This document shows, piece by piece, positions 9,437 through 15,655 of a stretch of DNA of 21,380 nucleotides. How positions within the stretch are numbered: the stretch's first letter is position 1; each line of letters starts with the position of its first letter. The notes beneath the pieces are model-generated. The model saw nothing but the letters and a program-made list of their open reading frames with translations. It was not told where the DNA came from and made no database searches. Position numbers and translations under genes: made by a program. Source of the stretch: a virus; the IMG/VR virus record IMGVR_UViG_3300031963_001056, positions 1 to 21,380 of that record. The stretch is one strand, 5' to 3'.

Positions 9437-9847
9437 ATGCCGTACCCATACGACAACCTGTGGGTCAGCAATGGCAGCAGTTACGTCAAACCAAACATCG
9501 CCTATGCGTGGAACGGAACCAGCTGGCGGCGCGTGCAAAAACTGTACGTCAGCAACGGCCAGACATACGAACTGGTTGCGCAGTATCCAAGCTATTCAAA
9601 GATCGCGCAGGGCATCACCGATGCGGTTGCAAACATCGAGCCGCACAAGACAATCTTCAACGAATTGATCAGTGGCCGGCGCCTGGGTGACATCGACAAC
9701 AGTGGATCAGTCACCGCGCTGGATGCGCTGCGTGCGACTCAGTTCAACTCATATGCGCTCGCAGCCGGTGCTGCCAAGACATACATCGAAGACGTGATGA
9801 CGCCAACGATGATGAGGAACCAGGCAAAATACGCAGACTATTTTTGA
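9437..9847 (+). CDS. Small fibre-associated protein with EF-hand/dockerin-like loop, 136 aa
   Basis: Starts one base after the tail-fibre stop. The N-terminal half contains two copies of a short beta motif, LWVSNGSSY (residues 8-16) and LYVSNGQTY (36-44), with YAWNGTSWRRV between them, resembling the NG-S-W repeats at fibre tips. The C-terminal half is helical and contains DIDNSGSVTALD at 85-96, which has acidic or oxygen-bearing residues at loop positions 1, 3, 5, 7, 9 and 12 and Gly at 6, exactly the pattern of an EF-hand or dockerin calcium loop. The helix LDALRATQF follows it as in dockerin repeats. A receptor-binding tip or calcium-stabilised connector is plausible from location, but no homolog is recognised. 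Confidence 0.6.
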   Translation: MPYPYDNLWVSNGSSYVKPNIAYAWNGTSWRRVQKLYVSNGQTYELVAQYPSYSKIAQGITDAVANIEPHKTIFNELISGRRLGDIDNSGSVTALDALRATQFNSYALAAGAAKTYIEDVMTPTMMRNQAKYADYF

Positions 9848-9878
9848 CGAAACAGCGCCCTGCGTGATGAGGTGATTG

Positions 9879-10043
9879 ATGGCGACGGCAAATGAAGTGG
9901 AGGCTCGGTTAATGACGCACGAAGAGGTTTGCGCGGTCAGGTATGACGGCATCAACGCCAGGCTCAAGCGCATCGAGCACATTCTGATCGGCGCTGCCGG
10001 CGCGATCATCCTGCTGCTGCTTAGTCTGGTGCTGAAGATCTGA
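9879..10043 (+). CDS. XhlA-like membrane peptide, 54 aa
   Basis: A short gene with AGGTGA about 4 bases before its ATG, between the fibre genes and the lysis genes. The encoded peptide has a charged amphipathic stretch (YDGINARLKRIEHIL, residues 22-36) followed by one transmembrane segment (about 35-53, GAAGAIILLLLSLVLK) and ends directly after it. This is the architecture of the XhlA (haemolysin XhlA) family: soluble helix with a R(L/I)KRIE motif, then a C-terminal membrane anchor. XhlA works with a holin and endolysin in Bacillus PBSX lysis. An internal ATG at 9912 would give a 43-aa form starting at MTHEEV, so a dual start is possible. It is two bases ahead of the next gene's ATG. Confidence 0.7.
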   Translation: MATANEVEARLMTHEEVCAVRYDGINARLKRIEHILIGAAGAIILLLLSLVLKI

Positions 10044-10044
10044 C

Positions 10045-10542
10045 ATGGTTGAGGTTGCGGTCGCCCTAGCCGCCGCCCAGGCCGCTGTCGCTGGCATCAA
10101 GCAGGCGATCCAAGTCGGCCGCGATGCCAAGGAATGCCTTGGCGAGTTCATGCAACTCTTCGATGCCCAGGATCAGATCCAGAAGGCCAGCACCGAAGAG
10201 CGGGCGAAGCTGCCGCCGGAGAAGCAGAAGAGCGCCATGAGCGAGGCGCTAGAGACTGTCATCGCGGCCAAGAAGGTTCGCGAGATGACCGAGGAGCTCA
10301 AGCAGTTTCTGGTCTGGTCAGGTCAGTCTGATGTCTGGGATGAGATCCAGCGCGAGCACAACGCAGTGGTGCAGCGTCGCAAGTCTGCTGAGATCGCAGC
10401 CAAGCGTAAGGCCGAGGAAGACGCAGCGCGGAAGCTGAAGCAGCGCAAGGAGCGGATGCTCATCGTCACCGTGGTCGGTACCGGCGGGATCATCCTGTAT
10501 CACCTGGTCAACTACATCATCGATGCGTGGCCAGGGCAATGA
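10045..10542 (+). CDS. Coiled-coil protein with C-terminal membrane anchor, 165 aa
   Basis: Residues 1-25 are Ala/Val-rich and may form a helix; residues 65-140 are strongly charged and predicted coiled coil, with a Lys/Arg/Glu-rich run (RRKSAEIAAKRKAEEDAARK). One transmembrane segment follows at about 138-158 (LIVTVVGTGGIILYHLVNYI). The protein is therefore tail-anchored. It sits inside the lysis cassette between an XhlA-like peptide and a holin. It is not a normal i-spanin, which has its anchor at the N-terminus, and no lipobox or embedded o-spanin gene was found. Similar proteins occur in the lysis region of other podoviruses, without known function. The stop overlaps the following micropeptide start as ATGA. 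Confidence 0.65.
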   Translation: MVEVAVALAAAQAAVAGIKQAIQVGRDAKECLGEFMQLFDAQDQIQKASTEERAKLPPEKQKSAMSEALETVIAAKKVREMTEELKQFLVWSGQSDVWDEIQREHNAVVQRRKSAEIAAKRKAEEDAARKLKQRKERMLIVTVVGTGGIILYHLVNYIIDAWPGQ

Positions 10543-10610
10543 AATGGCTAGCGTTTCTGATGATCTTCATCGTGTTGCTGATGGCAACGCTTGCGGAGGT
10601 GAGCCAATGA
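10539..10610 (+). CDS. 23-aa hydrophobic micropeptide
   Basis: An ATG at 10539 overlaps the upstream stop (ATGA) and opens a 23-codon frame, MKWLAFLMIFIVLLMATLAE then VSQ, whose TGA at 10608-10610 overlaps the ATG of the next gene (ATGA). The peptide is a basic N-terminus plus a single hydrophobic helix, like a minimal holin-type or toxin-like membrane peptide, or a leader that only serves translational coupling. There is no Cys, so it is not a lipoprotein. The Shine-Dalgarno is weak (CCAGGGCA), consistent with translation by re-initiation. It was inferred from reading frame and overlaps only; conservation in relatives would be decisive. Confidence 0.45.
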   Translation: MKWLAFLMIFIVLLMATLAEVSQ

Positions 10611-10897
10611 AGATGTCGACAGAAGAGATCGAGGTGCGCGTCTGGGCCATCATCGTGCTGGCGCTGACCGGCATCCTGGTGACCAGTGTGGTCGGCATCA
10701 TCCTGGGCGTGATGTTCGTCGAGCACGACATGGAGAAGATCAGCCCGATCGACCAGGCCTTCCTGGCAATTCTCAAGGACGTGATGCTTTTGTGTATCGG
10801 CGCGGTCGGCGGGATCGTCGGGCGCAAGGGTGCCTACGCCGCGGCTAACATGATAGGCAAGGAGAAGGACGATGCTGCCGCTCGGCCCACTGCTTGA
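10607..10897 (+). CDS. Two-TM holin-like membrane protein, 96 aa
   Basis: Start chosen at ATG 10607 because GGAGGTGAG lies directly upstream and the previous micropeptide stop overlaps it (ATGA); the frame extends further upstream to 10523 but that part overlaps two other genes and lacks an RBS. Two hydrophobic segments are visible, about residues 12-37 (VWAIIVLALTGILVTSVVGI) and 56-76 (AFLAILKDVMLLCIGAVGGI), joined by an acidic loop and followed by a charged tail. Size, topology and location fit a holin or antiholin. Its end overlaps the start of the GTA-type holin by 26 bases. Either may be the actual timer of lysis; the sequence does not decide it. Confidence 0.7.
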   Translation: MKMSTEEIEVRVWAIIVLALTGILVTSVVGIILGVMFVEHDMEKISPIDQAFLAILKDVMLLCIGAVGGIVGRKGAYAAANMIGKEKDDAAARPTA

Positions 10898-11282
10898 GGT
10901 AGGCGGCAAGATCCTCGACAGGGTCTTGCCTGACCCGGAGGCCAAGGCGAGAGCCCAGGCCGAGCTCGCGAAGCTCCACCAGGACGGCGAGCTCGCGAAG
11001 ATGGCCAACGAGACGAAGCTCTTCGAGCTCGAGCAGAACAATCTGACCGAGCGGCTCAAGGCCGACATGGGCAGCGACAGCTGGCTATCGAAGAACATCA
11101 GGCCGATGACGCTGATCGCGATCCTGGCGGGCTACTTCACCTTCGCCATGATGAGCGCGTTCGGCAAGAACACCAACGAGAACTACGTCGAGCTCCTGGG
11201 TCAGTGGGGCATGTTGATCATGTCCTTCTACTTTGGCGGCCGCACGCTCGAGAAGATCATCGATATGAAGGCGAAGAAATGA
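10872..11282 (+). CDS. GTA-type 3TM holin, 136 aa
   Basis: Matches the family of holins first described for gene-transfer-agent release (Pfam GTA_holin_3TM). The helical N-terminus ends in the family hallmark DSWLSKNIRPMTLI (residues 69-82). It is followed by hydrophobic helices (about 76-96 and 108-121) and a second hallmark, FYFGGRTLEKI (119-129). The N-terminal third, with ALPDPEAKARA-like charged helices, is cytoplasmic. The protein lets the endolysin reach the cell wall by opening the inner membrane. RBS GGAGAAGG lies about 5 bases before the ATG, inside the end of the upstream gene. The stop overlaps the endolysin start as ATGA, so holin and endolysin are coupled. Confidence 0.85.
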   Translation: MLPLGPLLEVGGKILDRVLPDPEAKARAQAELAKLHQDGELAKMANETKLFELEQNNLTERLKADMGSDSWLSKNIRPMTLIAILAGYFTFAMMSAFGKNTNENYVELLGQWGMLIMSFYFGGRTLEKIIDMKAKK

Positions 11283-11812
11283 AAGAGAACTTCGAGTCTG
11301 CGCTGGCGGCAGTGCTGCACCACGAGGGCGGCTACGTTGACCACCCGAAAGACCCAGGGGGCCGAACTAACAGGGGCGTGACGCAGCGCGTATGGGAAGA
11401 GTGGGTCAAGCGCCCGGTCGACGAGGCCGAGATGCGCAGCCTGACACCTGAGATGGTGGCGCCGCTCTACAAGCAGCGGTACTGGGATCGGGTGCGGGGT
11501 GACGACCTGCCGGCTGGTGTCGACTACGCGGTCTTCGACTGCGGGATCAACAGCGGCCCAGGCCGTGCGGTCAAGTTCCTGCAGCAGGTGGTCGGCGCCG
11601 ATGATGATGGGGTGATCGGGCCTGGCACGCTGCGGGCTGTCGCGGCCATGCCTGCTGATGAGATCGTGTCCAAATACCAAGCGAAGCGTTTGGAGTTTCT
11701 GCAGGCGCTGCCGACCTGGGAGACGTTCGGCAAGGGATGGGGCCGGCGGGTGACCGAGGTGGCCAGCGCCGCCGGCAAGATGACCGAAGGGTCAGGCAGC
11801 AGCCTGGCCTGA
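11279..11812 (+). CDS. Endolysin, GH108 family (ZliS-like N-acetylmuramidase), 177 aa
   Basis: A peptidoglycan-degrading lysis enzyme. The N-terminal glycosyl-hydrolase 108 domain shows HHEGGYVDHPKDPGGRTNRGVT, with the catalytic Glu at residue 16 in the EGGY motif and the family's DPGG.TN.G.T signature. The middle has YWDRVRGDDLPAGVDYAVFD and NSGPGRAVKFLQ. The C-terminal part (from about residue 104, GADDDGVIGPGTLRAV) is the predicted peptidoglycan-binding domain usually paired with GH108. No signal peptide or SAR anchor is visible, so release depends on the holin upstream. Start is the ATG in the ATGA overlap with the holin. The C-terminal 21 bases overlap the convergent recT-like gene. Confidence 0.92.
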   Translation: MKENFESALAAVLHHEGGYVDHPKDPGGRTNRGVTQRVWEEWVKRPVDEAEMRSLTPEMVAPLYKQRYWDRVRGDDLPAGVDYAVFDCGINSGPGRAVKFLQQVVGADDDGVIGPGTLRAVAAMPADEIVSKYQAKRLEFLQALPTWETFGKGWGRRVTEVASAAGKMTEGSGSSLA

Positions 11813-12895
11813 TTCTGCAGCCCGCTCCTCGGGCGTCAGGGTCGCGCCCAGCGCGGCCAGGCGCTGGTTGTACTTGGCCATGTGAATCGGCTTCAGGGCC
11901 AGCGGCAGGCGCCCCAGCTGACCTTCGTTGGCCTCGCGGAGCTCGCGGAGTTTGGTCATCCTGGTGCGAGCAGCAGCGCGGCCAGCCCTGGCGGTCTTGT
12001 CTGCCAGCGCCTCATAGGCTTCGTACCATCCTTCGATCGTAGGATACGACGCCAGCGGCTCTTCCCTGCCCGGCACCATCAGCGCGAAACCTGGGTGGCG
12101 AGGCGGGTTGCCTGACTCGGCGATGATGGCCTCGCGCTCGAGCTCCTCCTCGGTGATTGTCTCGACCTCGACGATCTCGATGCCGGCCTCCTGCGCCTGG
12201 TTGACCAGCTGCTCCACCGTGTCGGCCATCTGCTCGGCGATGACGATCGGGTCACTGGTCTGCACCACGGGCTCGACCTCAACGGGCGGTGGCGGCGCCG
12301 GCGGGGCGATGGCATCGAGCGGGTTGGCCGGCTTCGTGGGCGTGATGTCGCGCATCTTGCGGGGCTCATCGGCCGGGTAGTCCTGGGCCTCCTCGGCGGT
12401 GATCAAGCCCTTCAGCACGTCAGGGAAGGCGTCACGCAGGGCAAACCCACGGGCACGCATCTGTAACATTCTTTTGGGATACGACTGCCAGGGGCCGGCC
12501 TTGCCCCACAGCCCCGCTCTCTTGGCATCCTCGACACTGAACCTGGCAATCACCGGCATCCGGCCCTTGCGCCTGGCGATGCAGACGGCGCTGGGGTTCG
12601 GGGTGCCTTCGTTCTCGATGTGCTCATCGATGCCCTCGCAGAGCGGCGAGGCCTGCACCAGGGCGAGCGCAGCGTCACCGTACACGCTGGGCTTGCCGTT
12701 TATGACTGCGATGTTCTGGAGCGCCTGCATCGGGGCCAAGCCAATCTCATAGCCCCACTGCACGCAAACCAGGATGTCTGCGGGTTTTCCCTGGTACGCC
12801 TTGGGCACCATCGAGCTCGATGCCAGGTGCTCGCTAAACTGCATGGCTTCGGTCAGGGTTGCGGGTGCGAACCCGCGATGGGTAGTCAGTGTCAT
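11792..12895 (-). CDS. recT: RecT-family single-strand annealing protein, 367 aa
   Basis: Binds ssDNA left by an exonuclease and anneals it to a homologous strand. Family features in order: VQWGYEIGLAPMQALQNI (45-62), NGKPSVYGDAALALV (66-80), a W-Q-YPKRML segment (136-144), MRARGFALRDAFPDVLKG (146-163) and a TAEEAQDYP end (166-173). Beyond about 190 is a Pro-rich linker, an acidic stretch and an extra domain rich in Arg/Leu helices, making the protein longer than typical RecT (about 270-300 aa). The start ATG at 12895 is preferred over an upstream ATG-type start because it forms an ATGA overlap with the exonuclease stop and has GAAGGA upstream. It is the last gene of the leftward operon. Confidence 0.88.
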   Translation of the reverse strand: MTLTTHRGFAPATLTEAMQFSEHLASSSMVPKAYQGKPADILVCVQWGYEIGLAPMQALQNIAVINGKPSVYGDAALALVQASPLCEGIDEHIENEGTPNPSAVCIARRKGRMPVIARFSVEDAKRAGLWGKAGPWQSYPKRMLQMRARGFALRDAFPDVLKGLITAEEAQDYPADEPRKMRDITPTKPANPLDAIAPPAPPPPVEVEPVVQTSDPIVIAEQMADTVEQLVNQAQEAGIEIVEVETITEEELEREAIIAESGNPPRHPGFALMVPGREEPLASYPTIEGWYEAYEALADKTARAGRAAARTRMTKLRELREANEGQLGRLPLALKPIHMAKYNQRLAALGATLTPEERAAESGQAAA

Positions 12896-13845
12896 TTCAT
12901 TTCCTTCACTGATAAAGTGGATTGTCGAACGCTGTACGCAGCCTTTGCGGGGACGATTTTTTGCGGCGTCGCAGCGTAGTTGCGCATCGGCCACTTGATC
13001 TCGAGGTTGCCGGCGGTGCCACGGTTGGCAGTGCGCAGCATCGTCTTCAATTTTTTCTCGGCCTCTTCCTGGTCAGCGGATGCCTTGGTGATCGTCTTCT
13101 TGGCCTCGAGAATTTCTCGCGCTAGGCGCTCGCCCTCGCTGCCCAAATCGATCGATGCTTCATCGGCCTGCGGGAACATGCGATCGGCATCCTTGCTGTT
13201 GATCGGCTGATACCAGTCGATGATCTGCTTCTTCTTCCAGACATCCAGCCGGCGCTGGAAGTCGGTGGCCAGGCCATAGATCCGGTCGACGAGCGGCTGG
13301 TGCGGAGCGAAAAGGAATAGCCGGAGCTCGGTGCCCTGATAGAGCACGGCGATGCAGCCCCAGCGGGCCTGGATGATGTCCATCTGGGCCTGCAGCTGGA
13401 TCGGGCCACGGTACAGGGCTGGCGTGTCTTCCGGGCTGACGCTGGTCAGCTTGGCCTCGAGCACGCCTGTGCCTACAAGTTCGATCTGATCCTGGCCGAT
13501 GACGTAGATCCCGGCGTCCGGGTCAGTGGTGATGATCTGCCCGCCACCGTCAGCGGTGCCGTCCAGGCTGCAGCAGAGCGGCACGTCGGGGTGATAGCGG
13601 GCAGCAGGGTGATCGGTGACCAGGTCGATCAGGCGCAGCCGGCGTGCGGCCTCGCGCAGGATAATGGGCTCGAGCTCATTGCCCCAGGCCATCGCTTCGT
13701 TGCCATCCGATCGGACGTTCTCGCCCTGCATGGCGCCGATGCTGTACTGGAGCTCATCGTTCGGCGAACGGTACTTCGACAGCCCCATGAGCGCCGGCAA
13801 TCTGCTGGCGCTGAGCATGTCATCGGGGGTTACTTTGCTGACCAT
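12892..13845 (-). CDS. YqaJ-type viral exonuclease (RecE/lambda-exo role), 317 aa
   Basis: A 5'-3' double-strand exonuclease that makes the ssDNA tails used by the RecT protein encoded next. PD-(D/E)XK motifs are visible: SASRLPALMG near the N-terminus (12-21), WGNELEP (54-60), CSLDGTAD with the catalytic Asp at about 95, GVLEAKLTS with Glu130 and Lys132, and PIQLQAQMDI (148-157) for the QxQ helix. The C-terminal 100 residues contain a coiled coil with AKKTITKASADQEEAEKKL. The ATG at 13845 is chosen because AGGAGA lies 6 bases before it and the conserved region starts soon after; the frame is open upstream but without support. Its stop overlaps the recT start (ATGA), so the pair is made together. 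Confidence 0.88.
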   Translation of the reverse strand: MVSKVTPDDMLSASRLPALMGLSKYRSPNDELQYSIGAMQGENVRSDGNEAMAWGNELEPIILREAARRLRLIDLVTDHPAARYHPDVPLCCSLDGTADGGGQIITTDPDAGIYVIGQDQIELVGTGVLEAKLTSVSPEDTPALYRGPIQLQAQMDIIQARWGCIAVLYQGTELRLFLFAPHQPLVDRIYGLATDFQRRLDVWKKKQIIDWYQPINSKDADRMFPQADEASIDLGSEGERLAREILEAKKTITKASADQEEAEKKLKTMLRTANRGTAGNLEIKWPMRNYAATPQKIVPAKAAYSVRQSTLSVKEMK

Positions 13846-14137
13846 CGTGCGTCTCCTGTAAAGCATAGACCCGCACGACTCGAGCGTGCGCGGCCGGGTG
13901 ATGCGCCTCGGTGTATCCGATGGCGCGAAACTGGCGGGTGCGGAAGACCGCGCCCAGCAGGCTAGGGTGAATGCCAGGCGGCAGGGTGACGGCCTCGCGT
14001 ACTTCATTGATACTGACGAAACCGTGCTGGCGGGCGAACACGATGGCCGCTGCCCGGCACCGCTCGAGCAGGTCAGCGTGCTGCACCTCGAACAGGCCCA
14101 TCTGCTGCTCTTTGATTGTCCGACCGTCGAGGCTCAT
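13820..14137 (-). CDS. Small unknown phage protein with GAVFR motif, 105 aa
   Basis: The start ATG at 14137 overlaps the stop of the upstream 65-aa gene (ATGA), and the C-terminus overlaps the exonuclease start by 26 bases, so it is part of the tightly coupled recombination operon. The sequence has a helical N-terminus (EQQMGLFEVQHADLLERCRA), a predicted winged-helix-like core (FVSINEVREAV, LPPGIHPSLLGAVFRT) and a TEAHHPAAHARVVRVYAL end. I have an impression of this pattern in phage proteins near recombination genes, but no named family is certain. A DNA-binding accessory role is possible; nothing catalytic is visible. Confidence 0.65.
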   Translation of the reverse strand: MSLDGRTIKEQQMGLFEVQHADLLERCRAAAIVFARQHGFVSINEVREAVTLPPGIHPSLLGAVFRTRQFRAIGYTEAHHPAAHARVVRVYALQETHDGQQSNPR

Positions 14138-14331
14138 AGCATGAGCCCCAGCAGCATGAGTCCAACTATGCACAACACCGCGATGAACCCGTCAGACAGA
14201 CGACGCTTGCCGCCAGGCTTGCGCAGCAGGTAGTGCTGGATCTCAAGCTCCTCCCAGGTTGGTTTGTGCCGGAGCTCCGGCCGGTAGCCGGTGCCAATCG
14301 GCACCTTAGACAGTGGTTTTGACTCACGCAT
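14134..14331 (-). CDS. Small tail-anchored membrane protein, 65 aa
   Basis: Begins at ATG 14331, eight bases inside the end of the serine recombinase gene, with GGAGG about 6 bases upstream. The N-terminal 45 residues are polar and basic, with WEELEIQHYLLRKPGGKRRL, and the last 18 residues form one transmembrane helix (GFIAVLCIVGLMLLGLML) that ends the protein. It is therefore C-tail-anchored with its body in the cytoplasm. The stop overlaps the next start as ATGA. No family is recognised; a membrane protein in a recombination operon could affect host functions such as exclusion or membrane-linked replication, but this is guesswork. Confidence 0.6.
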   Translation of the reverse strand: MRESKPLSKVPIGTGYRPELRHKPTWEELEIQHYLLRKPGGKRRLSDGFIAVLCIVGLMLLGLML

Positions 14332-14971
14332 TGCAGGCCTCCAGAAGGTTGCGAACTTGCGACGGCGCCCAATTGCTGCCGCCGCGGGGGGTTGCGATAC
14401 CGCGTGCTTGCAGGGCTGCAGCGATCTCGCGAAGGGTGGTGCAGCCGGCACGCTTGATGTCGGCCACGATCGGCGCCAGGCGCGTAGCGTAGGCACTGGC
14501 ACGGGCCTGGATGGCAGCGATACCGGCGGCGCTGCCGCGCTCGGGGGTCGGGCACCCGAGCTTCACGCCACGGGCCTTCGCGGCCTGCAGGGCGGCTTTT
14601 GTGCGGCGGCTGATCTCCTCGCGCTCATGCTGGGCGACCACTGCGCGGATGCCGAACTCAAGGGTGCCGGCGTGCGGCATGTCGGCAGCGACGATCTGCA
14701 CGCCAGAGTCGCGGAGCGTCAGAAGGAACGCAGCCTGGCGGGACAGGCGATCGATCTTGGCGATCAGCAGGGCGGCGCCGGTACGCTTGCACATAGCGAT
14801 GGCTGCGGCCAGTTGGGGCCGGTCATCGTTCTTGCCGGACTCGATCTCGGTGAACGAGTGGGTGATGTCTGCAGCGTACTGCTTGACCGCAGCCTGCTGG
14901 GCCTCGAGGCCGAGGCCGGACTGGCCCTGGCGTTCGGTGGAGACGCGGAAATAGGCGACGAACTTGGTCAT
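14324..14971 (-). CDS. Small serine recombinase (resolvase/invertase family), 215 aa
   Basis: Cuts and rejoins DNA through a serine. The catalytic N-terminal domain has YFRVSTERQG with Arg9 and nucleophile Ser11, DDRPQLAAAI with Arg51, and AKIDRLSR (71-78) with the conserved Asp74, Arg75 and Arg78. The long E-helix region HEREEISRRTKAALQAAKARG (115-135) follows. The C-terminal 40 residues (TTLREIAAALQARGIATPR then WAPSQVRNLL) form a HTH typical of this class. The length fits the small resolvase/invertase class and not the large serine integrases. No crossover site pair could be identified. ATG at 14971 has AAGAGGG 7 bases upstream. It may resolve concatemers, invert a segment, or act as an integrase; sequence alone does not say. 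Confidence 0.85.
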   Translation of the reverse strand: MTKFVAYFRVSTERQGQSGLGLEAQQAAVKQYAADITHSFTEIESGKNDDRPQLAAAIAMCKRTGAALLIAKIDRLSRQAAFLLTLRDSGVQIVAADMPHAGTLEFGIRAVVAQHEREEISRRTKAALQAAKARGVKLGCPTPERGSAAGIAAIQARASAYATRLAPIVADIKRAGCTTLREIAAALQARGIATPRGGSNWAPSQVRNLLEACNA

Positions 14972-14992
14972 GGTGTTGCCCTCTTTCTGGGG

Positions 14993-15115
14993 TCAGCGGA
15001 TGACGAACGGGGCCAGCAGGAGCACGGGCACGAGCGCCCAAGGTGACCCGGTGGCGAAGGCGGCGCCGAGGCCGGCGCCGAGTGCGATGAACGCGAGGAT
15101 GGCCAGGATGCGCAT
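14993..15115 (-). CDS. 40-aa two-helix membrane peptide
   Basis: A 40-codon frame beginning two bases after the stop of the upstream 128-aa gene. The peptide is very hydrophobic, MRILAILAFIALGAGLGAAF then ATGSPWALVPVLLLAPFVIR, with a Gly/Ala-rich first helix, a GSPW turn and a second helix. It ends before the serine recombinase gene. It resembles neither a holin of known type nor a signal peptide of a longer gene. Its coupling to the operon and clean hydrophobic pattern support it being real, but short hydrophobic frames can arise in GC-rich DNA. Confidence 0.5.
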   Translation of the reverse strand: MRILAILAFIALGAGLGAAFATGSPWALVPVLLLAPFVIR

Positions 15116-15117
15116 GA

Positions 15118-15504
15118 TCAGGCCTTTGACGCTTTGAGCACTGCGGTGTCGACCCAGTCGGCAATCTGAACTGGCACGCGACCGTTTTTTTGCTGACGGA
15201 ACTGATACAGGTTCGCCAGATGGCAGAAGGTATTGCCGTCGCGCTGTGCGCCGGTGCCAATAACTTCCCAGGCGTGACCCATGTGAACGATTTTCTTGCC
15301 GATGAAGCTCTCGGCAATCGCTTTGTCGAGGATCTCTTGCAGGCTTTCAATCGTATGGCTGCGGTCGAGCCATACGCTTCTCTGGCTGACTCCGTTTGCA
15401 CGGGTATGCACGACGATGACATTGCTGCTATTCCGACCTGGGATCACACTGAACCCTGGGATCGTCTTGATGGCATCGATGAGTTGCTGCTCTTGCTTGG
15501 TCAT
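15118..15504 (-). CDS. Unknown protein, first gene of leftward operon, 128 aa
   Basis: First gene behind the leftward promoter, with GAGGAG 7 bases before its ATG and a leader of about 50 bases. The N-terminal half (LIDAIKTIPGFSVIPGRNSS, then VIVVHTRANGVSQRSVWLDR) looks like an alpha-beta-beta fold with a SHTIESLQEILDKAI helix. The C-terminal half is mixed alpha/beta with GKKIVHMGHAWEVIGTGAQR and WVDTAVLKASK. I recognise no family. A gene in first position of an early phage operon is often a host-takeover or regulatory protein, which is only a general expectation here. Confidence 0.6.
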   Translation of the reverse strand: MTKQEQQLIDAIKTIPGFSVIPGRNSSNVIVVHTRANGVSQRSVWLDRSHTIESLQEILDKAIAESFIGKKIVHMGHAWEVIGTGAQRDGNTFCHLANLYQFRQQKNGRVPVQIADWVDTAVLKASKA

Positions 15505-15530
15505 GTTCAGACTCCTCTTTCCGGGTGGTC

Positions 15531-15548
15531 TGCGATATCACTGCGATA
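15531..15548. repeat. Direct repeat TGCGATA x2, 11-bp period
   Basis: TGCGATA occurs at 15531-15537 and again at 15542-15548, exactly one helical turn apart. The repeats lie between the leftward promoter and the first gene of the leftward operon. A protein binding both copies would sit on one face of the helix just downstream of the start of transcription, so an operator role is plausible. Confidence 0.5.
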
Positions 15549-15560
15549 CCGCTGAGACAG

Positions 15561-15590
15561 ATACTCGCATGGTTTTTTTCGACTTGTCAA
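15561..15590 (-). promoter_or_regulatory. Leftward sigma70-type promoter
   Basis: Reading the minus strand, a perfect TTGACA -35 box lies at 15590-15585, followed by an 18-base spacer and GAGTAT at 15566-15561 as the -10 box (three of six consensus bases). Transcription would begin near 15554 and run into the recombination operon. A GATAC half-site at 15560-15564 overlaps the -10 box. The strong -35 in an AT-richer intergenic region with divergent genes supports it; the weak -10 limits certainty. Confidence 0.5.
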
Positions 15591-15630
15591 ATAGCCAAAC
15601 GCCAGTGGCAAGTAAGGCAAACCCTAATCC

Positions 15631-15647
15631 GTTGCATTTGAGGCAAC
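15631..15647. repeat. Inverted repeat GTTGC-N7-GCAAC
   Basis: Perfect 5-bp arms at 15631-15635 and 15643-15647, separated by ATTTGAG. It lies in the divergent control region upstream of the RHH gene, close to TTG-type -35-like bases. It may be an operator or simply a chance palindrome. Confidence 0.35.
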
Positions 15648-15655
15648 ACTCGGGG

